Part shown: positions 1-9,626 of the stretch, one piece after another | Position numbering within the stretch: position 1 is the first letter of the stretch | Layout of the letters: the number at the start of each line of letters is the position of its first letter | Source of the DNA: Conidiobolus incongruus B7586 | Taxonomy: Eukaryota; Entomophthoromycota; Entomophthoromycetes; Entomophthorales; Conidiobolaceae | Direction of reading: 5' to 3' | DNA length: 24,102 bases | Assembly (NCBI GenBank): GCA_000697335.1 | Contig: JNEM01008300.1 | Span: forward strand, 1-24,102 | The notes under the pieces: model-generated | Database searches by the model: none | What the model saw: only the letters and a program-made list of their open reading frames with translations | What the model was told of the DNA's origin: nothing | Program-made: the position numbers and the translations under genes

Positions 1-1354
1 ATTTTAAATTTAAAAATATATAAATATGATGTTCTTATATATTCCAAAGTTTATTTCAAATATAATAATTATTGAGCTTATAAATACATTATATATATTT
101 GTTGATATATAATATATTTAAATCAATTCTTTATTATTCAATAATATTCAAATTAATATAAAATATTCAGAAAGTAATATTTTAAGCTGAATTATATCAA
201 CTAAAACATTATTTAATTTGAAAATATCTGGTATAATACAAAGTTTGACTTTACATAATATCTTTAATATCTATTTATCAAAATAATTAACCTCAAAAAC
301 ATGCAGTGATTTGGATTGGAATTTATATTTCTAATTTCTATTCATAATTAATATAATAAATTTTTACTATTAAAGACTTTTACAATAATAAATATATTGA
401 TGTTTATTATTTCTAATAGATTTAAATTCAATATTTTGATTTAACTTATTTTAATTAGCATTCAAAATCAACATAAACTATATAATTTATAAATTAAAAA
501 AAATGAAGTATATAATATATTTGAACATAACTGATTTAAATATTTTTATTATTTATATAAAAATTAGTTAAATTTATTTCTACTAATTAAATATTACCAA
601 ATTAATATTTTATTTTATATGATTAAATATTCTAATGGAGAATAATATGAATAATATCAAAACCATATTATTTTCATTACCGTTATTTCATTGGAGAATT
701 AAAAATTATGAGAAAAAAATAACAGATTATACTAACTGATTTAAAAAACTTATGAGTAAAATATCAATTGAAATTGGAATATGAAATTAATAGGGTATCA
801 AACTTATAGCCTTGGCATATATTGCTATTTTTTTGTCCTCATTACTTTCATTAGAAAGAAAGGAGATTAAGGTTAGCTTAATCTAAAGTTTAACAAATAT
901 GTAAAAAAATTCTTAAGCATCAATAATGATATTTTATTAAATATATAAACATTAATAGTCAAATCAACATAAAATTGATTCAGGAGATTTGATATAAGCT
1001 TCAATCTTAAGACGCATTATTCCGTCTTTAATTTCAATCCATTTCAACTTTATATTTCTAACATTTTAATACCTTAAACGAATTAACCATCACTCCTAAA
1101 ACTAACCATATAATTGATTAACATTGAATGATTTTAATCAAAATATTTATGAGGATTTCAGTACGTTTATTCAGGAGATAGACTGAATTAAATACATACT
1201 ATACATCATTATATAATAGATTTAATGAACTAAATATCAATTATTTCTTATTTTTCATCCTATTTTTTTCACTTGTATAATCAGGTGTTTTTAATCTCCA
1301 CTATTAGCTAACACCCCATAACCTATTATTTGTTATCATTAATTCTAATTTACT
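1..1354. other. AT-rich intergenic DNA upstream of the 7TM gene
   Basis: I see no gene here: frames are short and the base composition is that of the AT-rich spacer. Around 960-1200 the sequence becomes slightly less AT-rich, and the 10-mer TTCAGGAGAT occurs twice in direct orientation (979-988 and 1170-1179). The last 100 bases are pyrimidine-rich, as in many fungal promoters. Confidence 0.6.
1276..1281 (+). promoter_or_regulatory. possible TATA-like element of the 7TM gene
   Basis: TATAAT stands 79 bases before the ATG at 1355, after a T-rich tract. The CRIB gene has a similar element at nearly the same distance from its ATG, which gives mild support. In such AT-rich DNA the match may be chance. 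Confidence 0.25.
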
Positions 1355-2299
1355 ATGGATATTGCCTCTGCTGTTGATGTTGGATTAAAAGGCGCGTTTA
1401 TTGCTGTAGCCTTAGACACTACTTTGAGGTGCTTGTACAAAGGATTTTATGAAGCAACTTTGATTAGTCGTGCAAGGATCACTGTAGGATGCTTTTTTCT
1501 GGCAACCAGCATTACTAACTTTCTTCTTAAATTGCCTCTAGGCTCTGGCTGTGGCTTGAATGCCAGAATTAGTATTGTAGTTTTTCACATTGCTATGGTA
1601 CTCGGTGAATCCTTGCAAATGTATAGAATCAGCATTATTACAAATAATAACAAATGGTTTGTATCTTTGGCTACGATATTAATGCTCTTACGATTCGGCA
1701 TTGGGATAGCAGATATGGCATTGAGTAGCGGTGGTGTGAGCTTGGCACCCGATGAAACCTTTCAGCACTGTATCTTTAATCAAAATCAATTTACTGGAAT
1801 TACTTATGTTGGAATGGATGCAATCGTTGAATTGTTTATAACTACTGCCATCACATCTGTCTTGTTCTTGCACACCAGAGAACTTATTATGCTCAAGCAA
1901 AGGACCAAGAATGCACTTCTATATCGAACAATTATTGAAACTAACGTTTTTAGGACATGCTTCTTATTTTTGGTCAACTTGTTGACTTTATTAATGGTAC
2001 TTCTCAATTCGGAATCCGTATGGCTTGGATTCTTATGGTCAATCTTAGGCATCAGCTATCTTTATTTCGTTATCTACGACAAGAACATGGTTCGGTTCCT
2101 TCAAAATCTGGGAAAAAGTGATGTCCCCCAAGATCCTTACACTATTAGACAAAGCCAACTAAGATACCGTGGCTCTACACTCTCTCTAGAAGACTGGACC
2201 CAAATCCACCACCGTAACCAGCAAACTACCTCAACTACCCCCAGCTCTCCCCGCAGGATCGGACCAGTAGAAATTCCAAACAGCTACAATTTTGTATAA
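1355..2299 (+). CDS. orphan GPCR-like seven-transmembrane protein
   Basis: Intronless gene, 314 aa. Seven hydrophobic segments are visible at about residues 8-26, 40-60, 69-92, 101-122, 149-173, 197-218 and 221-242, followed by a ~70-residue polar tail rich in Ser/Thr/Pro. The N-terminus before TM1 is only about seven residues, with no signal peptide. Three details recall G-protein-coupled receptors: Cys66 just before TM3 and Cys139 in the TM4-TM5 loop, placed like the conserved disulfide pair; a Tyr-Arg-Ile at the end of TM3, where DRY sits; and Lys/Arg-rich intracellular loops. I do not recognise a named family. Early-diverging fungi are known to carry many lineage-specific 7TM proteins, and this may be one. 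The role (sensing at the plasma membrane) is inferred from topology only. The ATG at 1355 is the first in frame and gives the complete TM1. A non-receptor membrane protein remains possible. Confidence 0.85.
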   Translation: MDIASAVDVGLKGAFIAVALDTTLRCLYKGFYEATLISRARITVGCFFLATSITNFLLKLPLGSGCGLNARISIVVFHIAMVLGESLQMYRISIITNNNKWFVSLATILMLLRFGIGIADMALSSGGVSLAPDETFQHCIFNQNQFTGITYVGMDAIVELFITTAITSVLFLHTRELIMLKQRTKNALLYRTIIETNVFRTCFLFLVNLLTLLMVLLNSESVWLGFLWSILGISYLYFVIYDKNMVRFLQNLGKSDVPQDPYTIRQSQLRYRGSTLSLEDWTQIHHRNQQTTSTTPSSPRRIGPVEIPNSYNFV

Positions 2300-5200
2300 A
2301 TTATACTTGTATTTTTATCTTGTTCCTCAATAAGGGGTAATTTAGTGTAGTTTCAATATTAACAATAATAAATATTTATCAATATTAATATATAATACAT
2401 TCAAATGATTGTTTATTATTTAATACTATGATGAATATATGAAAAATATCAATATGTTATATAAAGTTATCATTCAATGAGTATTCTTATTACTTAATTA
2501 TTTAACATTCAATATTTAAAGTCAATATATGTGAATCCTTCTCACCTGAATCACTTGACCCAAATTTGAACATTAATATCCAAATAATCCTTATGTTTTG
2601 CCTTGAAAAAGGGGTTAAACAAATCTGAAACAAACTCCTTTTTACTTAAATCCAGAATTAATGATTCAAAATTGTCCAATTAACTTATTTTATTCAACAT
2701 ATTGGTTTCAGTTAATTATCAAATAATTTTTTAAATTGAATCCATTTTATAATAAAATAAATTAATACTAAATTTGATTGATTTGAAATTATAATATATT
2801 AAAATTCATTATTCATATATTTTAAATATCAGAATACAATTAGCTAATAAATAAAATAGTAATATAATATCACCACGGTATGGAATTAAATAGTCATTTT
2901 GTTACTATGCTTTATTGAATTCTGATATATATTTATACTTAATAATAAATTCGTCACAAACAATCTTTTATAAAAAGATTTTTTTAAATATTTATATTAT
3001 TTAATAATACCTTATTTTAATATCAATTCATTGATTATATAACATTTTAATAAATATTATACATTATTGTATATTATACAAAAAATTAACAATATTCAAT
3101 CAAATCGATGAATTTGTTTTGCAACTTGGATCCCCTGAATGAATTTTTGAATTGATTTCTCAAATCAATTAACATTTAATCCAAAATTTAAATATATATA
3201 TATATATATACAAAAGTTGAAGAATAGTATCCAATATCTATGAAGAATTATTTATTCTTATGTTGATGAGATTTATATTGTTTAAATTACATAGACTGAT
3301 TATTTGTTTCTTCAATTGAAAAAATCATTTTGAAAATCATTCCAATTAATTATAGCATTTGTTTGATCAAACTCTCAAGATTAATTTATATTAAATATTT
3401 ATGATTAAACCTATTATATTTATTATTTCTATTTTAATTTATTATGTTTCTTTCTTGCATTAAATTGTTTTTTTATTATTTTATTAATTAATTCAGTTTT
3501 ATTATAATATTTATATAAAAAAATCAATTTTTTATTCTATGTTGAAATTTATTATATATATATATATATATTAATAGATATAAAATAGTATATTATTTTG
3601 AATTAGACCCCAAATCTAAGAATAAGCTAATAAAGCATATATATATATATATAATATTCAATAGCTATATTTTATTAAAAATACTGTATTTTTATTTTAT
3701 ATTATTATTAACTTATATTTTTAATTAAAGCTAAAATATATTTTGATTAATATTATTCTAAGACTAAATTAATTGAATATAAAATATCCATTTAAAAATA
3801 ATATTTTTTTGAATTATATAATGATTTATATATAATATATTTATATTTATATTTAATAATAACAATTATATTAATATTTTTTAAAAAGATTGTCATATTT
3901 AGTAATAATTTTTTATTATTAAATAATTTATTAATAAATAATTAAACTGAACCAAATTCATTATTTATACTATTATCTCGTGAGTTATTGTTTAATATTC
4001 CTTATTTTTCAAATTATACATAATTGTTTATTTTAAATTGAAAAAACAAATTATGAAAATACTATCTAGTTATATATATATATATATATATTCTATTTCA
4101 AAATAAAATTCTATTAATATAATTATTAATCCCTTGATTTAATATATATGATGAGCAAATATATCTTATTTAATGTTTATTACATATTTCGTTTTGCTCA
4201 AGCTCATTTTATACAAAATTTAGCTATTGATTAAAAGCCTCCATTATAAAATTTTAATAATAAACTATTTTAAGCCTTATTTGATGATCAAATCTAAAAA
4301 ATAAATCACTCATATGTTTTCTGAATTATGATTAATTTATAAATAAAAAATAGTTTGATCTATTGCCCTTATTCATATTCTTTTGATTTATAATAAATCT
4401 AGCGAACCAATTTGGATAATTTAATTATTGTTGGTAACTCCATAGATATTTGATAATATTAGTATTACTTTCGTTTCTCTCAAATATTGATGCTCAAAAT
4501 ATTATCTTATCTATGTTTATTAAAGATTAATTCTATCATTACTCATTTAATTTCAACTGTTTGTCAAAAATATTTTTATATTGACACCCCTATTCAATAT
4601 AAATAACTAAAAACAATCCAAAAATAATTAAACAAATATTATATAAAGTATTAAGTTTTTTAATATGTCGTGTTGATTTGTTCAAACAAATAGCGCATAT
4701 ATAATATCTATTGGAACCTTTCATAAGGATATTCCTAATACATTTTTATGTTAAAATACATCAATTAATTATATATTTTTATTAAGAATAAATTATTTGG
4801 GTGATATATTGCATATTAAACTTTGATTTATTTTACACTATTACTTTTTTTAATATTTTATAAAAATTAACATTGATTTTTTTATTTATTTATAAATTAA
4901 TAATTATTATAATAATCATTTTATTTGATAGTAAATTTATAATTGTTTATAATGAATAACTCAAAGCCTAATTTACAAACTCAAAAGATTAATGAAAAAC
5001 CATGGCACCTTAAAAACCAATTTAAGTTATTATTATTATTTTCACGAAAACTTGGTTAAACAATGAAGTTTTAAATAATTATGAAGCAAAAATATATATC
5101 TAAGTTATTGTTTCAATATAATTAAATTCAATTTCATTTCATCTCTAATATAATCAATGAATAACTTGTTATTTAATATTCAATATACAATTAAATATAA

Positions 5201-5941
5201 TACCAATAAATAAGAAAAAATAATATATAATCAAATTATTCAATAAAGATTTTATTAATATTATTATTATTATTACAATTCCCATTAACTCATTGTTATT
5301 AATATTTATTGAATATATTATTATTATAATTAATAATAATATAATTTACAATTCATGGAAATTAGATTTTCTGGTTATTTTATTATTTTTTTTGCTTTAT
5401 TGTACTAACTATCCAAAATGTCGTTTAAATAATACCATGACACAAGCTTTTTTATGCCTTTTTTGTCATTGAAATTGAGAAAACAATTATTCCTTGGTTC
5501 GAGTTATAGTCCATAATTTTATATCTTAAAAATATGTTTATAATATATCATCCAATAATTATACGTATCAATCATAAAAATCATTATATAATATTTTTAA
5601 CTATTAATAGCACTTAGCGAATTTAATAATATTATGATTTTTGAAGCCCAATATTCTGATAATATTAAATTTGACATATATTTCAATATCTCAAAACATT
5701 TTAATTTTTTATTATAAATTTTAATATAGTATAATTAAAGTATATAAACACAACTAAATTATATTAATTAAAATAAAATATACTTTGGACGTTAATTGAT
5801 TTAGTATTTCATTTAAATAATTAAAAATAATTTATATCAAATTATTATTAATGGAAAAAATTTAAATTACTAAAATATAATTATGGTTAATAATAATAAT
5901 AACATTATTATTATTGAATGAAAATTAAAAATTGAATATAA
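2300..5941. other. AT-rich gene desert, left part
   Basis: No convincing gene. The DNA is dominated by A/T runs and short TA/AT microsatellites at 3192-3210, 3553-3571, 3637-3653 and 4071-4091. The first ~100 bases should hold the 3' UTR of the 7TM gene; AATAAA-like signals occur near 2367. A slightly GC-richer patch at 2530-2690 has a 42-codon open frame on the minus strand, noted as a possible gene relic. Confidence 0.6.
2551..2679 (-). other. short protein-like open frame, possible gene relic
   Basis: An isolated minus-strand frame of 42 codons without an ATG lies in a patch less AT-rich than its surroundings. Its composition looks coding-like, with mixed charged and hydrophobic residues and an ending that reads DINVQIWVK. 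No splice sites, extending frames or recognisable family were found, so it may be chance or the last trace of a decayed gene. Confidence 0.15.
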
Positions 5942-6253
5942 TGTCACCAGCCAGGTGACTCCCTTCTACCCAAGTATTTTTACATTAATCTAATTTTAAA
6001 ATCATTACCTCCTCGCATACCATCTGCTCCCGCTCTATCTTTTAATTGGCCGATAATGCAAGTCACCGGAGGATCTTATGAATCGCCTTACCCAATTCAC
6101 TCTATATAAAACCCGGAATTAGAGCTATCCTTAACAATAATAGTTCGATCTAGGTACTCCTAGCTATTTAGCTTTACTAATAAACCCCCTATATCCCTAA
6201 CACTTACCTGGAATTCCTCAGATCTCTCTCCTCTATTTAAACTACTCTGAACA
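5942..6253 (+). mobile_element. candidate worn LTR (solo or 5' remnant), LTR-retrotransposon kin
   Basis: A 312-bp island clearly richer in GC than the kilobases around it. It begins TGTCACC and ends GAACA, the TG...CA ends of an LTR. In order it holds an inverted repeat (5943-5959), a strong TATA box TATATAAA (6103-6110), an AATAAA signal (6179-6184) and a CT-rich stretch, which is the order U3-R-U5 predicts. TGTCAC starts are common among Ty3-type LTRs, so that family is the best guess. No matching target-site duplication flanks it and no second LTR, gag or pol trace is seen in the window; it is a fossil. TGG follows the terminal CA, as a primer-binding site would begin, but I do not recognise the tRNA. 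Alternative: an isolated TATA-containing promoter or noncoding RNA start. Confidence 0.4.
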
Positions 6254-6592
6254 TGGATTTTCAATGAGGTGTTAATAATTTAACTTGTTGAATGATCAAA
6301 TAAATTGATAAAATATGATTTTATACTTGAATATCGTGAACTTGTATATTATGTTTTAATAAGGTTCTGTTCAGTAGATTGGTATAATTACTTTTAAAAT
6401 ACTTTTTATAACCCGTTAAAATAAATTAATATTAATTGATTATTTAATATAAATTAAAAAAAAATTATAATTTTTCAATAATATTCTTCTCATTATTAAT
6501 TATGTTAATTAATTTTTCTATCAAAATCTTATATTTATTAAGGAAATATTCCAAATTATATAATTATTTTTATTTTTTAATTATTTCTGTCA

Positions 6593-6596
<4 letters not shown>

Positions 6597-6632
<36 letters not shown>
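6597..6632. repeat. (AT)n microsatellite
   Basis: An uninterrupted AT dinucleotide run of 36 bp in the gene desert. Confidence 0.95.
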
Positions 6633-6634
<2 letters not shown>

Positions 6635-7289
6635 TACCCAATTTTGAGTGAACTAATCAATTAAGATCTTTTTATCTGTCATTTTTTAGACACTGACGGA
6701 TTTTTTCTGTTGAGTAATCCTGTATGATTTTGATTGAAATATTGAATATAGCTTTATACTGTTCCAATAGATATATCGAAATTATTGGGAAAATATCTGA
6801 CGTAATACCAAACTAGAATATTAATAAATTGATTCTATTTGGAGGATTTTTTCTTATAATTGTATATTAAAAATTTTATAATAATATATTGTTTAAGTAT
6901 GTTAATTTACAAGTACTTTGGAACTAAAATAGTTTATTATTTCTATAATTTGAATTATATAATTATAACAGAATCATTTACAGCTGGTAAGTAAATTTGA
7001 AAGCAATTGATAAATTGTTCAATTATGTCAAACGGTAAAGAATGAAACAAGTGAGTCGTGATCAGGAATTATAAATTTTATTAAATTTAATAACAAAAAT
7101 TTTTAGTAATGTATTTAATATTTTCTAAATATATCATAAAATCATCAAAAAATATAAATATTCAACCTAATATATAGTTATAATCTTAAGACCTATTTTT
7201 AATTATGAATTGATTTAATTTTAGGTTGGATGAATATATTAAAATGAATATTTTCCAAAAAAATGTAATAATGGAGTATCATGAAACTG

Positions 7290-7290
<1 letters not shown>

Positions 7291-7331
<41 letters not shown>
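7291..7331. repeat. (TA)n microsatellite
   Basis: An uninterrupted TA dinucleotide run of 41 bp, the longest in the window, about 520 bp beyond the stop codon of the minus-strand proteasome gene. Confidence 0.95.
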
Positions 7332-7335
<4 letters not shown>

Positions 7336-7851
7336 GTTCCCAAACTGATATACTTTGTTACAATAATTTTACATATAATCAGAACAATTACATATATTTT
7401 CAAACGCTAGAGAATACAATTATAAAAATCAAATAAAGAATAATAGAATTGTATGAAAATTTGATCAAATTTTAGATGCAAACAAAAAAGATATTTTAGA
7501 TTCTTGAATGGAATAAAACAAATTCAAAACATAATTTATAAGAAATCTTAAAAAATAATATCTTTGGATATTGAGTATAACTAACAAATTAAATAACCAT
7601 AATTCTTTAAAATTTTAAATTATACTCCAATTTAATGTAATAAATAATGATTATTATTAATAAAATGAAAAAAGAATGTCAACAAGAATATTAAATAATT
7701 CTTAATGTCTTTTGAAGATGTTAAGTGAATATTCAAAAATGACTAATAATAATTATTAAAATAATTATGAAAATATATTATTAGTGATAAAAAAATTTAT
7801 AATGGGATAAAATATCATTTAAATTTAGGATATTAGAATGTAGTACAACTC

Positions 7852-8766
7852 TTAAATTAAGGCAGGTTTGGGCTCATCTACATATTTCCAATGAAGATCA
7901 TCAAAATTGAAATTGCCATGATAGGTCCATCCGTTTTCGCCTACATGATAAACATTTACTGAACCACCAGAAAAAGCATCACGGTGTCCAGCATGGTAGA
8001 TTGCTCTCTTTCCAAGTTCAATGGCTTCATCTACTTCAAGATCCTTGCGATAGTTGGCATCTAGAACACCATAGGCAAAGGTACCACCACTTCCAACACA
8101 AAAGTATTCACCTTCCAAGCGTGTGCCATCATTATCAACATAATATACATGAGGACCAGTCTTATCCCAACCAACAATCATAGTACCCATAGAAAGACCA
8201 GAACCTTTGTAAGAATAAACAATATTACACAAGATTTTAGAAGCGGCAGCTACAGAAATCCTTTCATTGTTTCTTAATTCAAAGAGACGACAACGACGAC
8301 CAAGTTCTCTTTCCCAATATTGGCAATCGGCGGCACCTCCAGCCATTGTGCCCAATAAGAAGGGATTGATTTCAATAACCTTCTTGACAGAAGAAGAAGC
8401 TAAAAATAGGTTAGAAAAGATTTTAAAGTATTATTAATAAAATACCAATGTAATTTCCAGCTGAAGCACGAGAATCTACAGCAACAACAATTCCTTTGTC
8501 GAATTTAAAAGCTAAAGTAGTTGTACCATGGTTAACTTTGATTCTAGCATCTTTTTCAGAAGAAACATCAATTTGATTTTTCAAAAATCCCACTGGCTAA
8601 ATAATCAAATTAATAAATTTAAAATAATATTTGAATTAAATAAATTTACATTAGGAACAGAAGCGAAATTAAAAGTTGGGAAATTATCATTTTGTGGAGA
8701 TAAAAATTGAGTATCTTCTGCTTCAGTTCTATTAGAATAACAGTATTGGTTTAAAAAGTCGTTCAT
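7852..8766 (-). CDS. PRE2: 20S proteasome subunit beta type-5 (chymotrypsin-like), three exons
   Basis: Exons 8766-8650, 8596-8446 and 8399-7852 join to 816 nt, 271 aa; the introns are 53 and 46 nt, GT-AG. The protein is the precursor of the chymotrypsin-like catalytic subunit of the 20S core, acting in cytosol and nucleus. The motif NHGTTTLAF marks self-cleavage between Gly63 and Thr64, leaving a 208-residue mature chain with Thr1 as nucleophile. In mature numbering Asp17, Arg19, Lys33, Met45 and Ala49 are all present; the run [20 protein letters not shown] is nearly the yeast Pre2 sequence, and GGSVN lies near the C-terminus. The propeptide of 63 residues is poorly conserved, as is usual. 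The ATG at 8764-8766 is the only one upstream in frame. VPS15 lies upstream on the same strand, 860 bp away. I saw no Rpn4-type PACE element. Confidence 0.97.
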
Positions 8767-9626
8767 TATTTAATATTAATAAATTATTAAAATATAAAAT
8801 TGATAAAAGATATAATTTTAAATTTATTAATTGGATAATAATTAAATGTTATGCTTTGACTATTTTTGCTTACGTGGATTGAAATTTAATGGGATTTGAT
8901 TTGTCCCTTAATTCAATCAATATTTGATTTGAATAATTATGGGTAACTTAATAAGTATGAAAGCTATATTTCAAAGTTTGTATAATTATAATCTACTTAA
9001 TATACATAATTATTGCCAATATGTAATATTAATTCTTTTATTATAGGTTTCCGATTTCTCAACTATGGAAAACAAATATATAGTTTATTTATTAATTTAA
9101 TAAATAGATACAAATATAAGAATACATAATTATTTTAGTTGTATAAATCAAATTTTTTAATTATATGTTAATCAAAATTTGACTTTAGATAATATTCAAA
9201 TATAATAAAATTACAAGTTACCATATATTGTAAATTAATAAATTTTACTATATTCTGTATAATATTTTTATTTTTAACTGACTCAATATTATTATTAAAT
9301 GGTAAAATAATATCTATTGTGAATTATTAGTTTTATGATTTTTAGATAAATGATGATTGTTATTACTGAATATATTATTCAAAACTAAGTACTGTTAATT
9401 GTTAATACATGAAATTAATTAAGTCTCTTGATTTGGATTAATATACATTAATGTTGTATTTAATAAAATATTTTGAGTAAAAACAATACATTCAACAATT
9501 TTTTGATTACTCTTCCAATCATTAAGAATGTGCAGTCTTATAATTTTTATATAATTTCGTAAAAATATTGATGGAAATGGTGAATTAGTTTGTTTACCAT
9601 TTTATTTCTAAACTCAATAGCTAACT
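8767..9626. other. spacer between VPS15 3' end and PRE2 5' end
   Basis: AT-rich spacer holding the 3' UTR of VPS15 and the promoter of PRE2, both read on the minus strand. I find no frame worth calling and no clear TATA or known transcription factor site. Confidence 0.6.

Larger units (their letters stand above)
6254..7851. other. AT-rich gene desert, right part
   Basis: No gene seen. The two longest TA microsatellites of the window (6597-6632 and 7291-7331) lie here. The last ~100 bases should contain the 3' UTR of the proteasome gene read from the minus strand. Confidence 0.6.

Noticed and set aside
5490-5520. GGTTCGAG, like a tRNA B box
   Set aside because: No A box at the right distance and no cloverleaf could be drawn around it; the same applies to the AGTTCGATC at 6141-6149.
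6200-6253. ACACTTACCTGG, resembling the 5' end of U1 snRNA (AUACUUACCUG)
   Set aside because: The following sequence has none of the U1 stem-loop I or II signatures. The match is simply the complement of a perfect splice donor and probably chance within the LTR-like island.
8767-8920. GGGACAAATC on the minus strand as an Rpn4 (PACE) site for PRE2
   Set aside because: It does not match the GGTGGCAAA core, and Rpn4-type control is not established for early-diverging fungi.
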